Below are positions 25,008 to 34,900 of a DNA stretch of 36,727 bases, one piece after another. Below the pieces are notes generated by a model. That model ran no database searches, was not told the origin of the DNA, and saw only the letters and a program-made list of their open reading frames with translations. Origin of the DNA: Verrucomicrobiales bacterium (GTDB taxonomy: Bacteria > Verrucomicrobiota > Verrucomicrobiia > Limisphaerales > UBA9464); contig JAIXZE010000132.1 in the NCBI GenBank assembly GCA_027489875.1, forward strand, positions 1 through 36,727. Direction: 5' to 3'. The translations under genes were made by a program, and so were the position numbers. How positions within the stretch are numbered: the first letter of the stretch is position 1; every line of letters begins with the position of its first letter.

Positions 25008-28000
25008 AGCCGGTGCGGCGGTGGCTTCCGTGCGCCTTCAGCCTGCTTCTCGCGATCTTCCATCCCTCCGCGGCCGCCGAGACAGAAGCCGACCGCACCC
25101 CACACGCCGAATACCTCATCCGGAACTGGAGCACCGTCGACGGACTCCCGGATACCACGGTGCGCGCGATCACCCAGGACCGGCATGGATACCTGTGGGT
25201 CGGCACCGCAGGGGGCATCGCCCGCTTCGATGGGATCCGGTTCCGGAGCTTCACGACCGGCAACACCCCGGCGCTGGTCTCCGACAACATCTATGACCTC
25301 GCCGAGGATGCCTTCGGCCGGATCTGGTTCGCCACCTCGCATGGGCTCGCCGTGCGCGAACAGGACGATTTCCGCTGGTACGATTCGCCCGATGGTCCCG
25401 GAAGCAACCCCGTGTTCGGTGTCGCTGTCGATGGCTCCAGCCAGGTCTGGGTCCAGTTTCGCGACGGGCTTCTCCGTCACGATGGCACCCGCTTCCAGAC
25501 CGTCCCTGCCGACCCTTCCGTAACCCAGTTGATCGTCGATCCCTCCGGCCAGATCTGGGCGGGTGGGCCCAAGGGCGTCGAACGGTGGAACGGCACCGCC
25601 TTTGTTCCCGTTCCCGGAACGGTCGCGGTCGACTCCATGACCGTCGATGGCACCGGAAAGGTCTGGATGCTGCGGTTCCCCAACGACCTCTCCGTCCTCG
25701 AATCCGGGAAGGTGCGGAGCATGCCATCCCCCGGCCCCGGCTGGTTCCAGGCGCTGAGCGCCTTGCCCAGCGGAGACGTCTGGGTTGGTGCCCGGGTCGG
25801 CAACGAATCCGTCCGCTACCGCAATGGCTCCCGCCACCGGGTGGATGCCACGGACGGTCTGCATGGGGCCCGGCCGGTCTGCTTCTTCGAGGACCGTGCG
25901 GGCAATCTATGGATCGGCGCGAACCGGGGTGGCCTGTTCCGTCTGCGCGAGCCCCGGTTGAAACTGTACCGCACCGGAACCGACCTTCCTCCGGGCGCGG
26001 TGATGTCTGTGGCCGCCGATCCGGCCGGCACCCTCCATGTCGGAATCATGGGGGCTGGCCTGCTGGCCTTTGATGGGAACCGCTTCCAACCCGTTTCCGT
26101 GGGGGACCCGCGCTCCCCGCTGTTCCTCGCGACCAGCGTGATCGCAGCGCGCGAAGGAGGTGTCTGGACCGGAACCCAGTTCGGCGGGCTCCGCCGCTGG
26201 ACGGATCAGGGATTGTCCGGGCCGATGGGTCGCTCCGTCGGAACCCGCGCCCTCCTCAACGATCGTACCGGGCGTCTGTGGCGGGGCAGCTTCGCCTCCG
26301 GACTCGACTGTCACGAGGCCGGCGGCATCCGCACCTTTACGAGGACCAACGGACTCTCGTCCGATTCCATCACCGCGCTTGCCGAGGCGGCGGATGGCTC
26401 GATCTGGGCGGGAACAGAGAAAGGCCTCAACCATCTCGTGGATGGAAAGGTGACACGCTTCGGTACCGCTGACGGGCTCGGCCACGAATGGGTGCGATCC
26501 CTCTGTGTGGACGCCCGTGGGATGCTTTGGGTCGGTACCGCCGGGGGCGGGCTTTCCGCCTGGAAGGATGGGCACTTCATCACCCTCGGGGTTTCCCATG
26601 GCCTGCCCAATGGACGGATCGACCTCATCCTCGACGACGGCCAGAACAACCTCTGGGTCGGCACCCCTTCAGGCCTCACCCGCTTCCCCCTTGCCGACCT
26701 GCAGCAATTCGTCCTCGGACAGGGACGCACCGTTCACGGGACCACCTTCGGTGCCGAGGACGGACTGCCCGTTCCGCAGTTCGGAACGGGCTTCCATCCA
26801 GCCGCCATGACCGGAGCCGACGGCAAACTCTGGTTCTGCAGCGATTCCGGGATCGTGATGATCGATCCCAGCCGGCTCCGCGATCCGGCACCCGCCCCCA
26901 AGGTCCACATCGAGGAGGTCTGGATCGACGGAACGAGACTTCCCGCGGTCGTGCCCCGCCAGGGAGTGGATCTGCCTCCGGGCACCGAGCGTCTGGAGAT
27001 CGTCTACACCGGCCTCGAACTCTCCGCGCCCGATCGCGTCCGGTTCCGCTACCGTCTGGAACCGTACGATCCGGAGTGGGTGGACGCGCAGGACCAACGG
27101 TCGGCGCGCTACTCGAAGCTCAAGCCCGGCACGTACCAGTTCCGCGTGGACGCCGCCAACAACGACGGAACGTGGAGCGCACCCGTCGACGGCCTGAGGA
27201 TCCTCGTGCAACCGGATTTCTGGCAGACGCCGTGGTTCCGTGGAGGCCTGGGTGCCGGGGGCCTGGCCCTCGCCTTCCTCGTGCTTCGCATGCGCGTCCG
27301 GACCCACGCCCGTCGGCGTGACGTGGAGGAATCCTTCACCCGCCAATTGATCGAATCCCAGGAACACGAACGCAGCCGCATTGCCGACGAACTCCACGAC
27401 AGCCTTGGCCACGGCCTCCTCGTCATCAAGAACCGCGCCTCCCTTGCCGTCGGTCAGCCCGCCGATCCCACACGCCTCGTCCAACACCTGCGCGAGATCT
27501 CCACCATGGCCACCGAGGCCATCCGCGAGGTCCGCGCCATCGCGCGCAACCTCCGCCCCTTCCAGCTCGATGAACTCGGCCTCACCAAGTCCATCGCCGC
27601 CGTCATCCGCAACCTCGCCGACTCCTCCGACATCGAGTTCCACGTCTCCCTCGATCCCGTCGATGACGCCCTCGCCCCGGATGCGCGCATCAACTTCTAC
27701 CGGATCGTCCAGGAATGCCTGAACAATGTCGTGAAGCACTCCCAGGCCCGCAGCGCCACCGTCGGCCTCCGATGGAACGAACACTCGCTGCGCCTCACCG
27801 TCAGCGATGACGGCTGCGGCTTCCGGACGCCCGAACCCACCCTGTTGGCGGCCGCCGGATTCGGCCTCGGAAACATCGCCCAGCGCGCCCGTACCCTCGG
27901 CGGCCAGGCGACGTTCGAATCCGAACCCGGCCGCGGAACCCGCGTCACCGTCGAGGTCCGCACCGTCGTCGCACGCCCCACCACCCTGACGTCGTCCCAC

Positions 28001-28030
28001 ACCCAGACCTTCCGAAAGGCCGCCGTATGA
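25004..28030 (+). CDS. Two-component sensor histidine kinase with propeller and Y_Y_Y sensor domains
   Basis: A 1,008-residue membrane kinase. The ATG at 25004 has GGAGG 6 bp upstream and overlaps the previous stop. A signal peptide (LLLAIFHPSAAAE) leads to two-component-regulator propeller blades with repeated GYLWVGTAGGIARFDG-type motifs through about residue 640. A Y_Y_Y domain follows (about 660-735: YTGLELSAPDRVRFRYRLEP), then one membrane segment (GGLGAGGLALAFLVLRMRV). The kinase is of the HisKA_3/NarL-partner type: ADELHDSLGHG with phospho-acceptor His798, an N-box (YRIVQECLNNVVKHSQA), and G-boxes DDGCGF and GFGLGNIAQRA. There is no receiver or DNA-binding domain, unlike Bacteroides hybrid systems; the response regulator is encoded 118 bp downstream. 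It should sense an external ligand, perhaps a polymer or a product of its own operon. Confidence 0.93.
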   Translation: MKPVRRWLPCAFSLLLAIFHPSAAAETEADRTPHAEYLIRNWSTVDGLPDTTVRAITQDRHGYLWVGTAGGIARFDGIRFRSFTTGNTPALVSDNIYDLAEDAFGRIWFATSHGLAVREQDDFRWYDSPDGPGSNPVFGVAVDGSSQVWVQFRDGLLRHDGTRFQTVPADPSVTQLIVDPSGQIWAGGPKGVERWNGTAFVPVPGTVAVDSMTVDGTGKVWMLRFPNDLSVLESGKVRSMPSPGPGWFQALSALPSGDVWVGARVGNESVRYRNGSRHRVDATDGLHGARPVCFFEDRAGNLWIGANRGGLFRLREPRLKLYRTGTDLPPGAVMSVAADPAGTLHVGIMGAGLLAFDGNRFQPVSVGDPRSPLFLATSVIAAREGGVWTGTQFGGLRRWTDQGLSGPMGRSVGTRALLNDRTGRLWRGSFASGLDCHEAGGIRTFTRTNGLSSDSITALAEAADGSIWAGTEKGLNHLVDGKVTRFGTADGLGHEWVRSLCVDARGMLWVGTAGGGLSAWKDGHFITLGVSHGLPNGRIDLILDDGQNNLWVGTPSGLTRFPLADLQQFVLGQGRTVHGTTFGAEDGLPVPQFGTGFHPAAMTGADGKLWFCSDSGIVMIDPSRLRDPAPAPKVHIEEVWIDGTRLPAVVPRQGVDLPPGTERLEIVYTGLELSAPDRVRFRYRLEPYDPEWVDAQDQRSARYSKLKPGTYQFRVDAANNDGTWSAPVDGLRILVQPDFWQTPWFRGGLGAGGLALAFLVLRMRVRTHARRRDVEESFTRQLIESQEHERSRIADELHDSLGHGLLVIKNRASLAVGQPADPTRLVQHLREISTMATEAIREVRAIARNLRPFQLDELGLTKSIAAVIRNLADSSDIEFHVSLDPVDDALAPDARINFYRIVQECLNNVVKHSQARSATVGLRWNEHSLRLTVSDDGCGFRTPEPTLLAAAGFGLGNIAQRARTLGGQATFESEPGRGTRVTVEVRTVVARPTTLTSSHTQTFRKAAV

Positions 28031-28055
28031 TTCCCCCTGGAGCCGACGAGACCGC

Positions 28056-28116
28056 GCCGGGCGGGGGCACCGGGCCTTCAACCTTCTCATCTGCAGGCCG
28101 CGTGTCCTCACGCGGC
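28056..28116. repeat. Double-hairpin intergenic repeat (copy 2)
   Basis: This lies in the gap between kinase and regulator genes. The second hairpin is GCCGCGTG/CACGCGGC (28097-28116, loop TCCT). Compared with GCCACGTG/CACGTGGC in copy 1, the A-T pair is replaced by G-C on both arms, a compensatory change. The left part (GGGGGCACCGGGCCTTCAA) matches copy 1 with one mismatch, although its own stem is imperfect here. Confidence 0.75.
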
Positions 28117-28148
28117 GTTCCCCGGCTTGAAACCTGAATCTCCCCCTC

Positions 28149-28802
28149 ATGAGTTCACCCCTCCGCATCCTCATTGCCGATGATCACCCGATCTTCCGTC
28201 GGGGTCTGTGCGACGTGATCGAGACCGATCCTTCGCTGGAACTCGTCGGCCAGGCGGCCAATGGCGAGGAGGCCCTGCACTGCATCGCCGAACTCAAGCC
28301 CGACATCGCGATCCTCGACGTCCACATGCCGCGCCTCACCGGTCTCCAGGCGGCCCGACGTCTCCGCGAGTCCGAGTCCCCGGTGAAGCTCGTCCTGCTT
28401 ACGATGTACGAGGACGAATCGCTGCTGAACGAGGCGCTCGACCTCGGCATCAACGCGTACGTGCTGAAGGAGAACGCTGCCGAGGACCTCATCCAGGCCA
28501 TCCGCGCCGTGGCAGAGGGCAAGACCTTCATCACGGCTTCCCTCACCGGGGCGCTGTTGCGACGCCGCAGCGACTCCGAAGCCCTCCATCGCGAGCGCCC
28601 CGGACTCCAACGCCTCACGCCCTCCGAGAAGCGCATCCTCCGACTCATCGCGGACGATCGCACCTCCAAGGAAATCGCCGACCTCCTCGGCTGCGCCGTC
28701 CGCACCGTCGAGACCCACCGCCAGAACATGAGCCAGAAGCTCAGCCTCAGCGGCAGCCACAGCCTCCTCAAGTTCGCCTACGAAAATCGGTCCTTCCTGT
28801 AG
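28149..28802 (+). CDS. NarL/FixJ-family response regulator
   Basis: A 217-residue cytoplasmic transcription factor. The receiver domain (residues 5-120) has the acidic pocket Asp11/Asp12, phospho-acceptor Asp57 in ILDVHMP, Thr85 in LLTMYED and Lys107 in YVLKEN. A linker leads to a LuxR-type helix-turn-helix at about 151-200 (LTPSEKRILRLIADDRTSKE, then IADLLGCAVRTVETHRQNM). All residues expected for phosphorylation and DNA binding are present. It follows the kinase gene in the same direction after a repeat-bearing gap and is its likely partner. By analogy with other such pairs it probably controls the operon upstream; no binding site was identified. It converges on the gspF-like gene. Confidence 0.94.
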   Translation: MSSPLRILIADDHPIFRRGLCDVIETDPSLELVGQAANGEEALHCIAELKPDIAILDVHMPRLTGLQAARRLRESESPVKLVLLTMYEDESLLNEALDLGINAYVLKENAAEDLIQAIRAVAEGKTFITASLTGALLRRRSDSEALHRERPGLQRLTPSEKRILRLIADDRTSKEIADLLGCAVRTVETHRQNMSQKLSLSGSHSLLKFAYENRSFL

Positions 28803-28853
28803 GGGCCAGAAACTGGCGAGTGGGAACCGGCAACTCCTTCCCCAGCCTCCTGA

Positions 28854-28880
28854 CGTCGGCTGCTACGGTCGTAGCCGACG
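28854..28880. terminator. Hairpin between convergent response regulator and gspF-like genes
   Basis: CGTCGGCT (28854-28861) pairs with AGCCGACG (28873-28880) around an 11-nt loop. An alternative pairing uses CTAC/GTAG inside the loop. It sits midway between two stop codons (28802 and 28918), where a shared terminator is expected. There is no T-run, so a REP-type hairpin is also possible. Confidence 0.5.
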
Positions 28881-28917
28881 AGGTCACGAGGCGGGCTTCA
28901 AACTTGAACCTCCTGCC

Positions 28918-30120
28918 CTACTTCGACCCGAGGGCGGAGGCCATGGTGAAGATCGGCAGCAGCAGACCCAGCGCGAGGAAGCCGATGGCGGCAGCGACGG
29001 CACAGAGGATCACGGGTTCGATCAGGCGCACGGCCTGATCCACCTGACGGTTGGTCCGGCGTTCCACCGTGTCGGCAATCTGTACCAGGACCTCGTGCAG
29101 TTTGTTGGATTCCTCGGCGACGGTGATCATCGCGAGGATCTGTTCGGGGATGAACCCACCGACGGACAGCGGTTCCGACAGGCGCTTGCCATCACGCACG
29201 GACTCCGTCGCCTCGGCAATGCGATCGGCGAGGATGTGGGATCCGGTGGCGTCCTTTGAGATCCGGAGGGCGTGGAGGAGTGGGACGCCATTCGCCAGCA
29301 TCGTGCCGAGGATCCGGCAGAAGCGGGTGATGGCGAGGAGACGGAGAGCGGATCCGACGACGGGGATCTTGAGCTGCCATTCCTCGAGGACGCGGCGGTG
29401 CTTCTCGTTGTGGAAGGCCGTCCAGAGGCCGAAACCAGCGGCACCAAAGAACGGGAGCACCAGATACCAGTAATTGCGCAGGGCCCAGGACGCGCCGAAG
29501 AGGAGTTCCGACGGCAACGGCTTCTTGGTCGCCGCGAGCAGCGGCTCGAACTTGGGCACGAAGAAGACCAACGCAGCCACCATGACCACCGTGCCAAGCG
29601 TGGCCAACAGCGCCGGATAGATCAGCGCGCCCATGACCTTCGAGCGCAGCTCCTCGAAACGTTCGATGAACCCCGACAGCGAACGCAGCACGTCCTCGAG
29701 GAAGGCCGCACGTTCGCCGGCCTGGATCATCGCGGTGTGCAACACCGGGAACACCTCCGGATATTGCTTCAGGGTGTCCGTGAGGTTCTGGCCTTCGGCC
29801 ACCGACGCGCGGATCTCGCGGAGCAATTCCTTCAGCGACGGATTCACCGTCGACTTGATCAGGGAATCCAGCGATCGCAGCAGCGGAACGCCCGAGCCCA
29901 GAAGATCCGCGAGCTGCGAATACAACATGCCGAGGTCGGCGGCCTTCACCCGACGCTTCTTCGGCTTGCCGTCGGTCGTGTTGGCGTCGCCCTTGACGGA
30001 GATCGGGTAGAGCCGCTTCTCCGCCAGGATCCGCAGCGCCGCCGGCTGCGAGTCGGCCTCGACCGTGCCGGTGGTCTGGGCACCCGCTTCGGAAAGGGCT
30101 GTGTATGTGAACCGCGGCAT
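28918..30120 (-). CDS. gspF: Type II secretion / type IV pilus inner-membrane platform protein
   Basis: A 400-residue protein of normal length for GspF/PilC. It starts MPRFTYTALSEAGAQTTGTV, the usual opening of the family (F-x-Y-x-A...G...G). Two homologous T2SF domains are visible, at about 65-190 (LGMLYSQLADLLGSGVPLLR) and about 265-390 (ITRFCRILGTMLANGVPLLH). Membrane segments lie near residues 165-190, 215-240 and at the C-terminus (VILCAVAAAIGFLALGLLLP). The protein forms the inner-membrane base on which the GspE ATPase works. It lies 34 bp downstream of gspE on the same strand. No secretin, pseudopilin or prepilin peptidase is in the window, so whether it serves secretion or a pilus cannot be told; pilC would be the alternative name. 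Confidence 0.92.
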   Translation of the reverse strand: MPRFTYTALSEAGAQTTGTVEADSQPAALRILAEKRLYPISVKGDANTTDGKPKKRRVKAADLGMLYSQLADLLGSGVPLLRSLDSLIKSTVNPSLKELLREIRASVAEGQNLTDTLKQYPEVFPVLHTAMIQAGERAAFLEDVLRSLSGFIERFEELRSKVMGALIYPALLATLGTVVMVAALVFFVPKFEPLLAATKKPLPSELLFGASWALRNYWYLVLPFFGAAGFGLWTAFHNEKHRRVLEEWQLKIPVVGSALRLLAITRFCRILGTMLANGVPLLHALRISKDATGSHILADRIAEATESVRDGKRLSEPLSVGGFIPEQILAMITVAEESNKLHEVLVQIADTVERRTNRQVDQAVRLIEPVILCAVAAAIGFLALGLLLPIFTMASALGSK

Positions 30121-30154
30121 CGTTCAGGAGGTTGGCTGGGACCAGTGCCGTTGC

Positions 30155-31825
30155 CTAGTGCGCGGTGCAGAGCACGACTTCGTCCGGGGTCGTGAATCCA
30201 TCCCGTGTCTTGAGCCAACCGTCCTCGCGCAAGAGCCGGAGGCCGGAAGGCCGGCCGGCGGCGATGATCTGGTGGGAGGGCGCGCGGGCGATGATCAGTT
30301 CGGAGATGGCGTTGTTGGTGACCAACAGTTCGTAGAGGCCGGTCCGGCCGCGGTAGCCGGTGTTGCGGCAATTCGGGCACCCGGTGCCCCGCGCCAGCTG
30401 CGCGTCGGGGGCGAGTTCGAAATCGTGGGGAAGATTGGCGCGGTCCGGTTGGTACCAGACCTTGCACTTCGGGCAGACGCGGCGCACGAGGCGTTGCGCC
30501 ATCGCACCGATCATGGTCGAGGCTACGAGGAACGGTTCGACGCCCATCTCGCACAGTCGCATCGGCGCGGACGCGGCATCATTGGTGTGCAGCGTGGACA
30601 GCACGAGGTGACCCGTCATGGCCGCCTGGGTCGCGGCCGAGGCCGTTTCCAGGTCGCGGATTTCACCGATCATCACGACGTCGGGATCGTGACGCAGGAT
30701 CGCGCGCAGACCCTTCTCGAACGTCATCCCGACCTGGTGGTTCACGGGGATCTGGTTCACGCCGCCGAGGTTGTATTCGACGGGGTCCTCGACGGTGATG
30801 ACCTTGAGTTCGGGACCGACGATGGCGTTGAGCGCGGCGTAGAGCGTGGTGGTCTTGCCGGAGCCGGTGGGACCGGTGACGAGGAAGATCCCGTGCGGGC
30901 GATCGATCAGGCCCTTGAACACGGCGTACGTGCCGTCATCCATGCCGAGCTGTTGCAGCGTGAAGAGGACGTTCGACTTGTCGAGGAGACGCATGACCAC
31001 GCCTTCGCCGAACAGCATGGGAATGACGGAGACACGGACGTCGACCTGACGGCCGCCGACCTGGAACTTGATGCGGCCGTCCTGCGGGATGCGCCGCTCG
31101 GCGATGTTCAGGTTCGCGAGGATCTTGATGCGCGAAATGATCGCCGCGGAATACCGGTGCATCTGCGGCGGCACCGGGGATTCCTGCAACACGCCGTCGA
31201 TGCGGTACCGGATGGAGATGTGGTGCTCGTACGGCTCGATGTGGATGTCGGAGGCGCGCTCCGAGACCGCTTCGAGGATGATCTCGTTGACCAGCTTGAT
31301 GACGGACGCTTCCTGCGCGGCTTCGAGCAGGTCTTCGCCGGCCTCAAGGCCGGAGCTCGCCTCGGGGCCGTCGTCGGTTCCGGCCATCTCGTCGAGGGTG
31401 TCGCCGCCCAGGCCGAAGTGGGACTTGATGATCTTCTCGATGTCATCGCGCGGCGCGAGGACGGGCTGGATGGCGAGACCGGTGGTGAGCCGGAGCTCGT
31501 CGAAGGAATAGAGGTCGAAGGCGTCCGAGGTGGCGACGTTGAGGGTGCCGTTGGTCCGCGAGACGGGGATGAGGCGTTTGCGGTAGACGACCTTCGACGG
31601 CAGGGCGCGGAGGGTCTCGGGATCGATGGTGATGTCGGTCAGGTCCACGACCGGCAGGTCGAGGTGCTCGGCCATGATGGTCAGGAGCTGGCGTTCCGAG
31701 AGGACGCCAAGCTGGATCAGGGCGCGATCGAGGCGGAGGCCCTCGGCGCGTTGCAGCGCCTGGGCTTCCTCCAGTTGTTCGGCGGTCACCAGACCGCGGC
31801 GGAGGAGGATCTGGGCAATGCTCAT
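30155..31825 (-). CDS. gspE: Type II secretion / type IV pilus assembly ATPase
   Basis: A 556-residue cytoplasmic ATPase that powers pseudopilus or pilus extension. An N-terminal MshEN/GspE_N domain (LLRRGLVTAEQLEEAQALQR) precedes the catalytic core. The core has Walker A GPTGSGKTT (318-326), an Asp box VEDPVE (345-350), Walker B DVVMIGEIRD (about 382-391) and a His box LSTLHTNDA (about 409-417). The zinc-binding tetracysteine is CPKC (451-454) with CPNC (483-486). All key residues are intact. It is followed by gspF, so the two form a minimal motor-plus-platform operon. PilB is an equally valid name: the overall length and MshEN domain fit type IV pilus ATPases too. Confidence 0.93.
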   Translation of the reverse strand: MSIAQILLRRGLVTAEQLEEAQALQRAEGLRLDRALIQLGVLSERQLLTIMAEHLDLPVVDLTDITIDPETLRALPSKVVYRKRLIPVSRTNGTLNVATSDAFDLYSFDELRLTTGLAIQPVLAPRDDIEKIIKSHFGLGGDTLDEMAGTDDGPEASSGLEAGEDLLEAAQEASVIKLVNEIILEAVSERASDIHIEPYEHHISIRYRIDGVLQESPVPPQMHRYSAAIISRIKILANLNIAERRIPQDGRIKFQVGGRQVDVRVSVIPMLFGEGVVMRLLDKSNVLFTLQQLGMDDGTYAVFKGLIDRPHGIFLVTGPTGSGKTTTLYAALNAIVGPELKVITVEDPVEYNLGGVNQIPVNHQVGMTFEKGLRAILRHDPDVVMIGEIRDLETASAATQAAMTGHLVLSTLHTNDAASAPMRLCEMGVEPFLVASTMIGAMAQRLVRRVCPKCKVWYQPDRANLPHDFELAPDAQLARGTGCPNCRNTGYRGRTGLYELLVTNNAISELIIARAPSHQIIAAGRPSGLRLLREDGWLKTRDGFTTPDEVVLCTAH

Positions 31826-31916
31826 GGCGGACAGTCTTTCACGGGTTCACGGTTCCGTTCTGGTTGGAGCATCCGGGCCCGCCGGGTATTCGGGCGATTT
31901 CCAGTCCATTCTGGGC

Positions 31917-34900
31917 CTACAGGGTGGGCTCGGCCGCATTGAACAGGAACTGGAGATCATCGATCGACAGGGCCTGCGAGAAGCGTTCCTCCCCGAGGAT
32001 GTCGATCGCCAGCGCGGATTTCTGCTTCTGCAGTTCGCGGATCTTCTCCTCGATCGATCCCTTCACCAGCAGGCGGTACGCGATCACCGTGTTCTTCTGG
32101 CCAATGCGGTGAGTGCGGTCGATGGCCTGCGATTCGACGGCGGGGTTCCACCACGGATCAAACAGCACGACGTACGACGCGGAGGTCAGGTTGAGCCCGA
32201 ATCCGCCCGCCTTCAGCGAGATCAGGAAGACCGCCGCGCCCTCGGCCGCGTTGAAGGAATCCACCAGCGTCCCGCGATCCTCGGTATCGCCCGCGAGGTA
32301 GAAGTCCGTCCACTTGCGCTCCCGGATCTCCGCCTGGAGGAGGTCCAGCATGGTGACGAATTGGGAGAAGATGAGGACCTTGTTGCCCTCCTCCATCAAC
32401 GGTTCGAGGACGTCCATCAACGCCTCGACCTTGGCGGAGGGTTGCTTGAGCTGCCGCTTGTCGACCAGGGCCGGATGACAGCAGATCTGCCGCAACCGCA
32501 GCAGCGACGTCAGGAAGTGGAACCGCAACTGGTCGAGGTCCGCGCTGGTCTTGACCTTCAGCAACAGCGTCCGCGCCTTCTTGTACTCGGCGCGGTAAAG
32601 GTCGCGCTGCACGCCTTCGAGTTCGCAGATCAGGTCTTCCTCGATCCGCGGCGGCAGATCCTGGGCGACCTGCGTCTTGGTGCGCCGGAGGAGGAAGGGC
32701 CGGACCCGCGCCGACAACCGTTGCCGGGCGAAGCCGTCCGCCGTCTTCCCGAAGGTCTTCTGGAAGGCCGCGCGCGGTCCCAGCGCTCCCGGCATGGCGA
32801 AGGCCAGGATCGACCAGAGGTCGAGGAGCTTGTTCTCGATGGGCGTGCCCGTGAGCGCCAGCCGATGGCACGCCTTCAACGAGCGCGCCGCCTGCGCGGT
32901 CTGCGAATCCGGGTTCTTGATCGCCTGCGCCTCGTCGATGATCAGCGCCAGCCACGGCTGGTTCGTCAGCTGGTCCTGCAGGTTCCGCAGGTGCGCGAAG
33001 TTCAGCACCAACGCGTCGCACTCCGCCAACACCGAGGGGAATTCCGTCGCTGCCTGCCCTTGCCACACCGTCACGCGAAGGTTCGGCAGGAACCGGGTCG
33101 CCTCCGCCCGCCAGTTCGGGGCGACGCTCTTCGGACACACGATCAGGATCCGCGACGGAGCCACGCTGCCTTCGGCCGGAGGCGTTGCCTGCGGACGCGT
33201 CCGAAGCCACGCAATCCACGTCAGGGTCTGGACGGTCTTGCCGAGACCCATGTCGTCGGCGAGCACGCCGCCAAAGTTGTTCTCGGCGAGATACGCGAGG
33301 AAATGGAAACCCTCGAGCTGGTAGGGCCGGAGCGAGACGTTCACACCCTCGGGAATGGCCGGGGTGACGCGCGTCTTGATCTCGGAGGCGCGCACGCGGA
33401 TCAGCTCGGCCTGCGCTTCCGGCAACAGCTTGCGCGTCGCGTCGTCCGACAGCTGCAACGCGTGCAACCGCTGCGGTTCGTGCGTCAGTTCGAGCGGGTT
33501 GAGGCCGATGTGGGCCAGTTGCTCGGTGTCTTCCGGCGAGAGGTTGATCACCGCCCGCCGCCAACCCTTGTCCCCGAGCCGCACATAGCCACCGCGCGCG
33601 CCGAGCAGGAGGTTGAGTTCCTCCTTGGTGAGGTCGGTGTTCTGCGCCGAAACCTCCACCGAGAGGTCGAACCAATCGACGTCCGCCGAGGTCGCCTTGA
33701 GCGTGACCTGCGCCTGCACCGGATCCGCGAGGATCGTCTTCAGCAGGTCGGGAAGATCCACGACCACCGACGGCGCCAAACCCCGGTACCACGTGGCGAA
33801 CGCCTCCGGGAAACCCCGCGTGATCCGCAGCGTGAAGCCGTCCACGGATTCATCCCAACGCGCCCCGAGCGGATGGAGCACCGAGACCGGGTTCAGGATC
33901 TGGTCGCGATTGTAGATCGTGATCCGCGTCGTCTTCGCCGGGCGTCCCTTCGGCTGGATCCACATCTGTTGCTTGAACGCATCGACGGTGTGGCCGGCCG
34001 CCGTGCGGGCGCTGGCGCGGATCGTCAGGCGGTCGATGGGCTTGTAGGCCGTGTCCGGCGACGCCACATCGAAGTGCAGGTGGAGATGCAGCGGCAGGAT
34101 CTCCGTCAGCTCGCGGAGTGATTCCGGGAGCGGGACACCCAGCCGGTTGAGCAGGCGGATGCCCGCTTCGGATTCGATCGCCTTGGCAGGCACCAGCGTG
34201 GCTCCCTCCGCGCGCAGGGCGTCCGGGATGGGCGGGAGCCGGAAGATCGTCTTGGGTGAAATGCCAAAGGCCGGAGGTCCCTTGAGCAGGGCGAAGAGCC
34301 CGGTCGGCACCGACCCGTCGGCCTGCACCAGCGTGAAGCGGTAGTGGGGGCTGCCTTCCGAAGGCGGACGCATGTCCCAACGGAGGGGTTCCGGAGCGAA
34401 CGTGTAGGGTTCGTGATCCTCGGTCAGGATCCGGGAACGCAGGCTCTCGCGGGCAAGGCACTGGGCCAGGATGCGCTGGAAGCCGAAGTTCGCCTGATAG
34501 GTCAGCTCGAAGTCGAAGCTGGTGTCGATCTCGCGGGCCAACGGATCCCATATCGGGCCAGCCTCAGGCACCGGTTCGAACGCGCTGTCGTCGAAGTAAT
34601 CGTCCACCAGGCTGCTCAGTGCCCCCTTCTTGATGGGGGTCCATTCCGGCACCCGGGAGGTCCAGATCTCCACCTTCGGTGCCTTCGGCGTGAGCACCAT
34701 CCGCATATCCAGCGAATAGGGCGGGCTGCCCTCGTCCTGGAGGTTCGGGTCCAGGCTGCGGTCGGCTTCTTCCAGCCGTTTGACCCAGGCGTTGATGTCC
34801 GCCTTTTCCCACGCCGCCAGCCACTCCTTCGGCGGCGGCGATTGCTCCGCCAACCGCTCCATGAACGCCGGCACCACCAACCCACGCATCCGGGCCTGCC

